A stretch of 64,000 bases of DNA from Streptomyces aquilus. Its GTDB lineage: Bacteria; Actinomycetota; Actinomycetes; Streptomycetales; Streptomycetaceae. The notes under the pieces were generated by a model. It ran no database searches. It saw only the letters and a program-made list of their open reading frames with translations, and was not told the origin of the DNA. Where the stretch lies: positions 5,890,001 through 5,954,000 of the forward strand of contig NZ_CP034463.1 in NCBI RefSeq assembly GCF_003955715.1, given 5' to 3'. Below are positions 8,761 through 15,858 of the stretch, piece after piece (positions within the stretch are counted from its first letter, which is position 1; the number at the start of each line of letters is the position of its first letter). The position numbers were made by a program, and so were the translations under genes.

Positions 8761-8985
8761 ACTTGTCGTTGCTCGACACACAGCGCGCGGGGAGCGGACT
8801 CGTAGTCCGTCACCCGGCGCACCCCAGGAGGGAACCGGGTGGGCCTCTTTCCTGTCGCACAGGTGGTCGCACCCGCGTTCGCTCCGACCCCGCTGAACGT
8901 CCGCCCCCACCGGGAGCGCGCCAGGTGGTGCCGGATGTCCGGCACGGCCGGGCCGCTGCCGGACGGTTTTCCGAACCGAGGCGTC

Positions 8986-9402
8986 ATGCCCCTTCCACAG
9001 CTCACCGTGTATCGCCATGACCGAAGGAAACGGGCGCTGATCACCCTGGCCGGTGAGATCGACCTCGAATCCGTGCCGTTGGTGCGAGCATCCTTGGAAC
9101 AGTGCTTGCGGGACGGCATCCGCACCATCGACGTCGACCTCACCCCCGTCAGTTTCTGCGATTGCAGCGGCCTCAACGCCTTCCTGCACGCCGCGCAGCA
9201 GACCACGGTGGCGGGCGGGACCCTGCGACTGCACCACCCACCGCCGATGCTCGTCCTTGTGGTCGGCCTCACCGGGTGCGGTTTCCTGCTCCTCGGTCCT
9301 CCGTACGACCCGCCGCCTCCTTCCGGCGACGCCCCGGCTCCAGCCCTGCCGCACGGACACGGGTCTGTCCCGCCTGCGCCTGTTCTCTCGGGCGATGTGT
9401 GA
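8986..9402 (+). CDS. STAS-domain anti-anti-sigma-like protein
   Basis: 138 aa. Residues 6-~100 form a STAS domain (ITLAGEIDLESVPLVRASL, then VDLTPVSFCDCSGLNAFL). Ser61 in DCSG is the position phosphorylated by RsbW-type kinases in anti-sigma antagonists. The last ~38 residues are Pro-rich and atypical. The ATG at 8986 is chosen because the domain begins right after it and the GAACCGAGGCG leader just before it matches that of the gene at 11982; an upstream start at 8839 would add ~49 unlikely residues. The stop overlaps the next start (TGATG). Confidence 0.82.
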   Translation: MPLPQLTVYRHDRRKRALITLAGEIDLESVPLVRASLEQCLRDGIRTIDVDLTPVSFCDCSGLNAFLHAAQQTTVAGGTLRLHHPPPMLVLVVGLTGCGFLLLGPPYDPPPPSGDAPAPALPHGHGSVPPAPVLSGDV

Positions 9403-9857
9403 TGACGGCCGGACCCGGGCGGGGACAGTCACGGACGCCGGGGGAGGGCGTGGCTCCGGCGCGACTGCGCCGGCTGAACCGTCGGCTGGTGGAGGACCTG
9501 CGCGAGGATCTGGCGGGGTTGTACGTGGAGTCCCGCGTACCGGCGCCGGGTAATGCCTGCCGCCGTCCCGGCCGCCAGGACTTCCTGAACGCCGAGTCGG
9601 ACGGCCTGATGGGATGCGCCTTCGGATTCCCGGTGCGCGGCGACGGCTCGTGGTGGCTCGGCTTCGACGGCGTGCTGCCGCGCGGCGTCGGGCAACTCGC
9701 GGTGTCCGGCAGGGCCTTCGCGTTCGGTGACATCCTGATCCGCCCGCACCCGCAGGACCGGGAACTCGCCCGTCGTGTGCAGAAGCGGCTGCTGACCGAC
9801 CACCAGGCGTCGCTCGGCGCCACCTTGGTGGACGGAGGTGGCCCGGGTGGGCCCTGA
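9402..9857 (+). CDS. Shortened GNAT-like protein (probably degenerate paralogue of 11982-12626)
   Basis: 151 aa, coupled to the STAS gene by TGATG. It aligns with the 214-aa protein at 11982: RLRRLNRRLVEDLREDLAGL, then GDGSWW.GFDG, then RRVQKRLLTDHQASLGATL. Relative to that copy it lacks ~20 residues after GRQ(D/E)FL and stops right after DHQASLGATL, so it misses the downstream part containing EAWGW. It probably cannot be a normal acetyltransferase. Its last 11 bp overlap the next gene. It could be a pseudogene or a reduced binding module. Confidence 0.62.
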   Translation: MTAGPGRGQSRTPGEGVAPARLRRLNRRLVEDLREDLAGLYVESRVPAPGNACRRPGRQDFLNAESDGLMGCAFGFPVRGDGSWWLGFDGVLPRGVGQLAVSGRAFAFGDILIRPHPQDRELARRVQKRLLTDHQASLGATLVDGGGPGGP

Positions 9858-10593
9858 GAGCAGGTCGGCACGCATCCAGCTGCTGGTGGCCGAGCAGGCG
9901 GCCCGGCGCGGTGCCCGGGTCGGTGTGGTGGACGTGTGCACCGCGGCCGTGGCCGCGCTGCCGGTCGGCGGGGCCGGGCTGTCGGCGATGTCCAGGGCCG
10001 CGCCGAGCCACCCGCTGTGCAGCACCGACACCGTCAGCGAGCAGCTGGAAGAGCTCCAGCTCACGCTGGGCGAGGGGCCCTGTGTGGACGCCTTCCTGCA
10101 CGGCTCGGCCGTCCTGACACCCGATCTGCTCACCCGTGACCTGCAGGACCGCTGGATGGTGTTCGCCGAGGCGGCCCTGGAAGCCGGGGCCCGCGCGGTC
10201 TTCGCGCTTCCTCTTCAGATGGGCGCGATCAGCCCGGGAGTTCTGGACCTGTACGCCCACGTCCCGGTCCGGTTGAGCGCGGAGGAACTGGCGGACGCGC
10301 TGGCGTTCGCCGATCTCGCCACTCTGGTGCTGCTCGACGCGCGCATCGACGCGACGGGCGGGCCGCGCGGGGATCCCCTCGAGGACCTGGGCGCCTACCG
10401 GGCGGAGATCGACCAGGCCAGCGGGATGCTCACGGTTCAGCTCGGCGTCGGCATCGAGGAAGCCTTCGTCCGGCTCCGCGCCTACGCCTACGCACAGGGA
10501 CGCCGGCTCGCCGACGTGGCCGCGGACGTCGTGGCCTGTCGGCTTCGCTTCCCACCGGACGCGGAGCCGGACCAGGCCGTGGAGGAAACCTGA
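9847..10593 (+). CDS. GAF-like/ANTAR regulator 1
   Basis: 248 aa. Residues ~10-165 form a GAF-like sensor (ELQLTLGEGPCVDAFLHG, then ARAVFALPLQMGAISPGVLDLY); the C terminus is an ANTAR bundle (EIDQASGMLTVQLGVGIEEAF...RLRAYAYAQGRRLADVAADVV). Such proteins sense a small ligand or partner and act on RNA hairpins to control termination. The GTG at 9847 sits 7 nt after GGAGGT (9834-9839); a GTG at 9838 would overlap that site. The gene starts inside the end of the previous one. Confidence 0.88.
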   Translation: MGPESRSARIQLLVAEQAARRGARVGVVDVCTAAVAALPVGGAGLSAMSRAAPSHPLCSTDTVSEQLEELQLTLGEGPCVDAFLHGSAVLTPDLLTRDLQDRWMVFAEAALEAGARAVFALPLQMGAISPGVLDLYAHVPVRLSAEELADALAFADLATLVLLDARIDATGGPRGDPLEDLGAYRAEIDQASGMLTVQLGVGIEEAFVRLRAYAYAQGRRLADVAADVVACRLRFPPDAEPDQAVEET

Positions 10594-10644
10594 CGCATGG
10601 GTGCCGGCCGAGGAACGTGCCGTACTTCCCGCCCCTTCAGGCCG

Positions 10645-10654
10645 GGACTAGTCT
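10645..10654 (+). promoter_or_regulatory. GGRCTANNCT promoter-like motif, copy 3
   Basis: GGACTAGTCT lies 18 bp before the start at 10673 of the second GAF/ANTAR gene. That distance fits a very short leader if TAGTCT is the -10 element. Confidence 0.4.
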
Positions 10655-10672
10655 CAATCGAGGGTGCTCACG

Positions 10673-11389
10673 ATGGATCAACAACTTCTGGCCAAGACCT
10701 TCGTCGAGCTGGCCGACAACCTGGTCGCCGACTTCGACCTCATGGACTTCCTGCGCCTGCTGACCGACCGCTGCGTCGGCATGCTCGACGCGAGCGCCGC
10801 CGGGGTCCTGCTCGCCGACCGGGACGGCAAGCTCCGCGTCATGGCCGCCTCCGACGAACAGGTGCGTGTGCTGGAGCTCTTCCAGCTCCAGAACGACCAA
10901 GGCCCCTGTCTCACGTGCTTCCGCACCGGCGCACCGGTGATCATCCCCGACCTGACCCGGGAGATCGACCGCTGGCCGCGCTTCGTCACCGCGGCCCACC
11001 GCAGTGGATTCGGGGCCGTCCAGGCCCTGCCCATGCGCCTGCGCGAGGAGACCGTAGGCGCCCTGAACCTCTTCCGTGCCGCGCCCGGCCCCTTCGACCC
11101 GGCCGCCACCCTCGTCGCCCAGGCGCTGGCCGACGTCGCCACCATCAGCCTGCTGCAACAACGCACCGCCCAGCGCAGCACCGTGCTGAACGAGCAGTTG
11201 CAGACGGCGCTGAACAGCCGGGTGCTGATCGAACAGGCCAAGGGGAAGCTCGCCGAACGCCAGGGCGTCGACATGGAGCAGGCGTTCAGTGCGCTGCGCA
11301 GCTACGCCCGTTCCCACAACCGCCGCCTGGCCGACGTGGCCCGCGCTTTCGTCGACGGCTCGGAACCCCTAGCCGGGCTGGGGTCCTGA
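10673..11389 (+). CDS. GAF/ANTAR regulator 2
   Basis: 238 aa. The GAF domain covers roughly residues 10-160 (DFDLMDFLRLLTDRCVGMLD, NDQGPCLTCFRTGAPVIIPD, FGAVQALPMRLREETVGALN). The ANTAR domain is at the C terminus (SRVLIEQAKGKLAERQGVDM, then AFSALRSYARSHNRRLADVA). The DxxxGPC motif and ANTAR spacing match a common actinomycete family. The ATG at 10673 follows GAGGG. It follows regulator 1 by ~80 bp but has its own promoter-like motif. A strong hairpin lies ~60 bp past its stop. Confidence 0.92.
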   Translation: MDQQLLAKTFVELADNLVADFDLMDFLRLLTDRCVGMLDASAAGVLLADRDGKLRVMAASDEQVRVLELFQLQNDQGPCLTCFRTGAPVIIPDLTREIDRWPRFVTAAHRSGFGAVQALPMRLREETVGALNLFRAAPGPFDPAATLVAQALADVATISLLQQRTAQRSTVLNEQLQTALNSRVLIEQAKGKLAERQGVDMEQAFSALRSYARSHNRRLADVARAFVDGSEPLAGLGS

Positions 11390-11450
11390 CGCACACCGCG
11401 CCGCAGGCGACGCGCATCGGCACGCCGCTCCCGCGCCCGGAACCGTGGGC

Positions 11451-11487
11451 CGGACAGCCGCCGCCGCACGACGGCGGCGGCCGTCCG
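11451..11487 (+). terminator. Hairpin terminator after GAF/ANTAR 2
   Basis: A 16-bp stem with one mismatch (11451-11466 with 11472-11487) and a 5-nt loop, with no T tract, as is typical of Streptomyces. The gap from 11488 to 11879 shows no gene or other structure that I can support. Confidence 0.65.
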
Positions 11488-11879
11488 GAGCGCGAGGACG
11501 GGAGGCCCCCCTCCGCCATGTCCTCGCGCGTTGTCCTCCGCGGCGGCGGGACTGATGGGAACACCCCGTCTGGAAAATGCCGGGAGGACCGGGGCTGGAG
11601 CCGCGCTGTCCGGCGAGTCGGCTCCGGCCGTGCCTGGTTTCCGACTCGGGGGCTGGGAGCCTGGATGGGGAGACTTGCTGGTACCTGAAACGGTCGCAGT
11701 CCTTCGTTCCCCGCGTGCAGCCTAGAGCAGATTCAGGAGCGGCGGAACAGGGCCTGACGTAAGGGTGCTCGTCTCGTGTCAACGCCGGTCGTGCCTGAAC
11801 GACCTGGCGGTCGGCCGACCCGCCGCCCGGGCCACAGTGGCCCCGCGCCCCCAACTGGCCCCGGAGCGGCGCCGATCCG

Positions 11880-11916
11880 GGGCTATGCTGGCGAACAGAC
11901 GTCCCGGACCCCGGCG
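11880..11916 (+). promoter_or_regulatory. Duplicated promoter/leader, copy B
   Basis: GGGCTATGCT (11880-11889) then GACGTCCCGGACCCCGGCG (11898-11916), the partner of 8724-8760 with identical internal spacing. It lies 66 bp before the GNAT-like gene at 11982. Confidence 0.5.
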
Positions 11917-11981
11917 CCGCACCGCACATCGGCCACGATGGCACTCCCGCCCATCCGCCGGTCTCCTGAACCGAGGCGCCC

Positions 11982-12626
11982 ATGCGCACTCCGCGGCAAC
12001 CCCACGAACCCGAAGGCCCGGAGCCGTCCGCCATGGACACGGTGCGGCTGCGCCGGCTGAACCGCTGGCAGGCCGAGGGCCTGCGAGAGGACCTGGCGGA
12101 TCTGTACGTGGAGTCCACCACCACCCCGCCGGGCGCGGAGTTCCATGGCCGGCAGGAGTTCCTGCGCCGTCTGGCGGACGGCGTGAAACTGCCGGGCTTC
12201 GACATGCTGGTCGCCGAGGCCCGGTCCCTGACCGGCTGTGTCTTCGGAATCCCCGTGCCACGTGACGGCTCCTGGTGGCAGGGGTTCGACGGTCCGCTGC
12301 CCCAGAACCTGGAGCAACTGACCGCGTCCGGACACGTCTTCGCGATCCTCGAGACCGTCGTCCATCCGCACCAGTACGCCCGCGGGCTCGCCCGCCGGCT
12401 CCAGGAGCGCCTGCTCGCCGACCACCAGGCTTCGCTCGGTGTCACCTTGCTGGACCGGTCCGACCGCTCGGCCCGTGCCGCCTTGGAGGCGTGGGGCTGG
12501 CAGGAGGCGGGACAGGTCCACCGCGCCCCGACCGTCCTGTGCGTCCTGCTTCTGTCCCTCGGAGAGCGCACGCCACAGCATCCGGACGGCCTCGCGCACA
12601 ACGACCGGACCCAACGGCCCGGATAG
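11982..12626 (+). CDS. GNAT-like acetyltransferase-type protein (full-length copy)
   Basis: 214 aa. After a short tail the core begins with RLRRLNRWQAEGLREDLADL and carries RDGSWWQGFDG, RRLQERLLADHQASLGVTLL and ARAALEAWGWQEAGQV. The late R..LxxWGW(x)EAG pattern resembles the end of the GNAT fold where acetyl-CoA-dependent enzymes close the active site. No substrate can be inferred. The ATG at 11982 is preceded by GAACCGAGGCG, the same leader as the STAS gene at 8986. A shortened paralogue lies at 9402. Confidence 0.7.
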   Translation: MRTPRQPHEPEGPEPSAMDTVRLRRLNRWQAEGLREDLADLYVESTTTPPGAEFHGRQEFLRRLADGVKLPGFDMLVAEARSLTGCVFGIPVPRDGSWWQGFDGPLPQNLEQLTASGHVFAILETVVHPHQYARGLARRLQERLLADHQASLGVTLLDRSDRSARAALEAWGWQEAGQVHRAPTVLCVLLLSLGERTPQHPDGLAHNDRTQRPG

Positions 12627-12866
12627 CCGCCTGGACACCCCGCCCGACGGAGCCTTCGACCGGATCGCCGCGCTGGCGGGTCACGCAGATCGGCCGGGAC
12701 CCGGGGCTGTGCACCCCCGGACAGCACGTGACCGGGCCGCACCGGCGATGTCCCGGAGATCGGAACCGCCGCCAGGGTTCCAGCCTCCGCCTTCACCCCG
12801 TCAAGGGCGCGAGCCGTGGCGGCCGCAGTACCCTGGATTGTGGGTTGGCTCACTCTCACGTGCAGC

Positions 12867-12906
12867 CGCCCGGAAGGGCGACTCCGGCGTGGTTGCGCCG
12901 GAGTCG
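12867..12906 (+). promoter_or_regulatory. Tandem overlapping hairpins before PRC-barrel copy 2
   Basis: A small stem (CGCCC 12867-12871 / GGGCG 12876-12880, GGAA loop) shares two bases with a perfect 11-bp stem (12879-12889 / 12896-12906, loop TGGTTG), followed by TTGT. The shared bases make the two mutually exclusive, as in attenuators. The loop does not carry the A1/G4 pattern of classical ANTAR targets. The rest of 12627-12998 shows nothing further. Confidence 0.45.
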
Positions 12907-12998
12907 TTGTCACAGCCGCTCTTCCGGTTCGGGCCGGGCCGCGATCTTCCAGGGGAGCGGCCCGCATCGACCGGTGTCCCGCTCAGGAGGGACAGCGC

Positions 12999-13355
12999 AT
13001 GATCCAGGCAGTCGACATCCGCGAGTGGCGCACCCATGACGTCGTCGACCCGAAGGGGCACAAGATCGGCGTGCTCGAAGCGGTCTACGTGGACACCACC
13101 ACCGACGAACCGGCTGTGGCCACCGTACGGACCGGGCTGCCGACCCGTCGGCGCCTGGTCTTCGTGCCCGTCGACGACGCACTCCTGGGGCCGGGCTACG
13201 TGAAGATCGCCTACACCAGGAGCCTGGTCAGGAAGGCTCCTTCGATCGGCACGGACGACGTCCTGCCCGCCGAGCAGGAGGAAGCGATCTTCCGGCACTA
13301 CGGGATGACGTACCAGCCGGGCGCGAACGGCGAGCGAAAGCTCGCACGCCGCTGA
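12999..13355 (+). CDS. PRC-barrel-like protein, copy 2
   Basis: 118 aa, closely matching the protein at 7648 along its whole length (HDVVDPKGHKIGVLEAVYVD; APSIGTDDVLPAEQEEAIF; a final LARR in both). The ATG at 12999 has an AGGAGG ribosome site (12985-12990), so the long open frame upstream is leader. It is followed 33 bp later by a small membrane-protein gene, probably in the same transcript. Role unknown. Confidence 0.82.
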   Translation: MIQAVDIREWRTHDVVDPKGHKIGVLEAVYVDTTTDEPAVATVRTGLPTRRRLVFVPVDDALLGPGYVKIAYTRSLVRKAPSIGTDDVLPAEQEEAIFRHYGMTYQPGANGERKLARR

Positions 13356-13388
13356 GCGACGGCACGGTCCAAGGGAGGTGTCCAAGCC

Positions 13389-13559
13389 GTGGCGTACTTT
13401 CTCCTGTTCGTCCTTGTCGCCGTCGTCCTGGGAATCATCGGTGTGGCGGCCGAAGGTCTGGGCTATCTGCTGATCGTCGGCATCTTGGTGCTCGTGGCCG
13501 ATGTGGCCGTGGTCGCCGTGCGGCTGTCCCGGCGCGCCCGGCGGCGTCCGCTTCGCTGA
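13389..13559 (+). CDS. Very small membrane protein
   Basis: 56 aa: two hydrophobic spans (YFLLFVLVAVVLGIIGVAA and YLLIVGILVLVADVAVVAV) and an Arg-rich end, a membrane hairpin with a cytoplasmic basic tail. GTG at 13389 follows GGGAGG (13373-13378). It is in step with the PRC-barrel gene just upstream. The family is unknown to me. Confidence 0.65.
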   Translation: MAYFLLFVLVAVVLGIIGVAAEGLGYLLIVGILVLVADVAVVAVRLSRRARRRPLR

Positions 13560-13710
13560 CGGCGACGGGCGGATCGCGTCCGTGGAGCGGGCCGCCGGAG
13601 GAGCAGGCTGGTGTTACCGAGGGTATTTCGCGCACCGGCCTCCATGCTCGTGTCGTTCTCGGCGATCGACTTCTGGCGGACTGCTGCGACCCGCATGGCG
13701 GGGTTTCGGG

Positions 13711-15387
13711 TCAGATCCATGAGTCCAGCCACATCCGTGCCTGCCAGTCCGCGTACGGGATCGTCTGGGCCGTGTAGATCGGGAAGAAGTAGATGAAGTT
13801 CCAGGCGATGAGCAGGACGATCACGCCGGCCGCCACCGCGCCCCGGACGCGGCGGGTGCCCGGCGCGTCCGGTGGGCCCAGGAGGGCCGCCAGCAGCATC
13901 GTGACCGCCAGGCAGACGTAGGGGACCAGGACCACCGCGTAGAAGGAGAAGATCGTGCGGTCCTGGTAGAGGAACCAGGGGAGGTAGCCGGCGGCCGCCC
14001 CGCAGAGGATCGCGCCGGCTCGCCAGTCGCGGCGCAGCGCCCAGCGGTAGAGCAGGTAGGCGAGGGCGGCGCAGGCCGTCCACCACAGGGCCGGGGTGCC
14101 CAGGGCCAGGATCGTCTGGGAGCAGTTCGTCGGGGTGTGGCAGCCGGTCGAGCCCGGCTTCGGGGACTCGTAGTGGAAGAGGACCGGGCGGCCCAGGACC
14201 AGCCAACTCCAGGGGTTCGACTTGTACTTGTGGTACGCGTCCAGGTTCACGTTGAACTGGTAGACGTCATGCTCGTAGTGCCACAGGCTGCGCAAGGGGG
14301 CCGGTATCCAGGACCAGGGGCCGCCGCGTCCGTCGGCCCAGTGGCGGTCGTAGCCGTCGGAGGAGCGGAACCAGCCCGTCCAGGTGGCCAGGTAGGTCAC
14401 CGTGGCCACCGGGACCAGGGAGAGCAGCGACCAGCCGAGGTCCTTGCGGACGACCGCGCGGTAGGGGTGGCGTGCTCCGGCCATGCGGCGGGCGCCCACG
14501 TCCCACAACAGGGTCAGGGCCACGAAGAACGCCAGGAAGTACAGGCCGTTCCACTTGGCCGAGGACGCCAGGCCGAGGCAGACGCCGGCCGCGAGGCGCC
14601 AGGGGCGCGGTCCGGTGCCCGCGCGGGTCGCGGTGGGGGAGTGCGGGCGTATGGGGCCGGTCGGGTCGGTGGGCGGCAGGGACGAGGCGAGCCTCGCCCG
14701 TGCCCGGTCCCTGTCGATCAGCAGGCAGCCGAACGCCGCCAGCGCGAAGAACATGACGACCAGGTCGAGCAGTGCGGTGCGGCTCATGACGTAGTGCAGG
14801 CCGTCCAGCGCCATCAGGGTCCCGGCCAGACAGCCCAGCAGGGTCGAGCGGAACAGGCGGCGGCCGATACGGCACAGCATCAGCACCGACAGCGTGCCGA
14901 GCAGCGCCGTCATGAAGCGCCAGCCGAACGGGTCCAGGCCGAACATCCACTCGCCCAGCGCGATCACCCACTTGCCCCCGGGCGGATGCGCGACGAACAC
15001 CCCGGGGTCGGAGAGCGGGATCACCTGCGGGTCGGCCAGGATCTGCGGGTCGGCGATCTTGCGGTCCGGCCACGTGCCCTCGTAACCGAGGTGCAGGAGC
15101 GACCAGGCGTCCTTGGCGTAGTACGTCTCGTCGAAGACGAGAGTGTGCGGGTCGCCCAGGCGCCAGAAGCGCAGCACGCCGGCCAGGGTCGCCACCAGCA
15201 GGGGGCCGGCCCAGCCCGACCAGCGTGCGAAGGGCTGGGGGAAGGGGGCGGTCAGGCGGTCCCGGAGGGGGGTGTGCGGGCGGGGCGTGTATCCGAAGCG
15301 GCGTAGGCGTTGTTCCCACGGGGGTGGGGAGGGGGCGCGTCTTGCGTGGTGCGGCGCCGCGACCGTGGGCGTGTTCTCGTCGATCAC
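13711..15387 (-). CDS. pmt: Protein O-mannosyltransferase (GT39)
   Basis: 558 aa. Integral membrane enzyme that transfers mannose from a polyprenyl-phosphate carrier to Ser/Thr of exported proteins. After ~55 cytoplasmic residues the first loop carries FDETYYAKDAWS, with the catalytic Asp-Glu pair of the family; further markers are HPPGGKWVIALGEWMFG and SRTALLDLVVMFFAL. The GTG start at 15387 overlaps the stop of the upstream gene (GTGA), so translation is coupled. Third gene of an operon with an ECF sigma factor. I cannot tell whether it is the genome's only Pmt. Confidence 0.9.
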   Translation of the reverse strand: MIDENTPTVAAPHHARRAPSPPPWEQRLRRFGYTPRPHTPLRDRLTAPFPQPFARWSGWAGPLLVATLAGVLRFWRLGDPHTLVFDETYYAKDAWSLLHLGYEGTWPDRKIADPQILADPQVIPLSDPGVFVAHPPGGKWVIALGEWMFGLDPFGWRFMTALLGTLSVLMLCRIGRRLFRSTLLGCLAGTLMALDGLHYVMSRTALLDLVVMFFALAAFGCLLIDRDRARARLASSLPPTDPTGPIRPHSPTATRAGTGPRPWRLAAGVCLGLASSAKWNGLYFLAFFVALTLLWDVGARRMAGARHPYRAVVRKDLGWSLLSLVPVATVTYLATWTGWFRSSDGYDRHWADGRGGPWSWIPAPLRSLWHYEHDVYQFNVNLDAYHKYKSNPWSWLVLGRPVLFHYESPKPGSTGCHTPTNCSQTILALGTPALWWTACAALAYLLYRWALRRDWRAGAILCGAAAGYLPWFLYQDRTIFSFYAVVLVPYVCLAVTMLLAALLGPPDAPGTRRVRGAVAAGVIVLLIAWNFIYFFPIYTAQTIPYADWQARMWLDSWI

Positions 15388-15743
15388 GTCGTACGGGTTC
15401 CGCCGCGCGGTGACGCCACAGGGACGGCTGTCCTGCTCGACGTGAGGGCCGGTATCGGGGCGCCGTCCGCCGTCGAGCGGGTCGGGAGGGGCTCGGCGGA
15501 GGTCGCGGGGCGTGGGGTGTGCGGGCCGGGGCCGTTCTGGGCGAAGGAGTTCGGCAGGGTCATCAGTACGGCGCCGAGCGCCGCGATCGTCAGCGCCGAA
15601 CCGGTGGCCAGCCAGGCCCGCCGTGTGCGCTGCCGGGCGCGGACGCCGGCGTACAGGCGTCGGCGGTGCCGGTCCTCGTACCCCTCTTCCGGGGCACCGT
15701 TGTGGCGCATCATGCGCGCCAGTTCCTGTTCGAAGTGGTCCAT
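15384..15743 (-). CDS. Single-pass membrane protein, candidate anti-sigma factor
   Basis: 119 aa: a basic cytoplasmic segment of ~42 residues (Arg-rich, EDRHRRRLYAGVRARQR), one membrane helix (WLATGSALTIAALGAVLMTL) and an outer tail of ~52 residues rich in Pro, Ser and Thr. It lacks the HxxxCxxC zinc motif of ZAS anti-sigma factors, so the role is inferred from position between the sigma factor and Pmt. ATG at 15743 follows AAGGAG. The outer tail has the composition of O-mannosylated bacterial segments. Confidence 0.8.
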   Translation of the reverse strand: MDHFEQELARMMRHNGAPEEGYEDRHRRRLYAGVRARQRTRRAWLATGSALTIAALGAVLMTLPNSFAQNGPGPHTPRPATSAEPLPTRSTADGAPIPALTSSRTAVPVASPRGGTRTT

Positions 15744-15764
15744 GGCTCCTTCTTCACCCCGCCC

Positions 15765-15858
15765 TTCACTCGGTGGCCTTCACTCAGTGGCCTTCACTCA
15801 GTGGCCTTCACTCAGTGGCCCTCACTCAGTGGCCTTCACCCGGTGGCCTTCACTCGGT
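15765..15858 (-). repeat. 14-bp tandem array, ~6.7 copies
   Basis: Unit (plus strand) TTCACTCAGTGGCC, with copies starting at 15765, 15779, 15793, 15807, 15821, 15835 and a partial at 15849. Three copies are identical and the others differ by one or two bases. On the minus strand it lies between the sigma gene and the membrane-protein gene; the last copy contains the sigma stop codon. Confidence 0.93.

Noticed and set aside
9300..9402. Frameshift in the STAS gene causing its Pro-rich end
   Set aside because: Other frames do not restore a clear STAS helix, and the stop is neatly coupled to the next start.
12879..12906. Classical ANTAR dual-hexaloop RNA target
   Set aside because: The 6-nt loop is TGGTTG, without A at position 1 or G at position 4, and the neighbouring stem has a 4-nt loop.
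14137..15306. 389-codon plus-strand frame opposite pmt
   Set aside because: Its sequence has no domain and mirrors GC bias; the minus strand encodes a recognised GT39 enzyme.
15765..15858. CRISPR array
   Set aside because: Units are 14 bp and directly adjacent with no unique spacers; the same objection applies to the 37-bp array at 56418.
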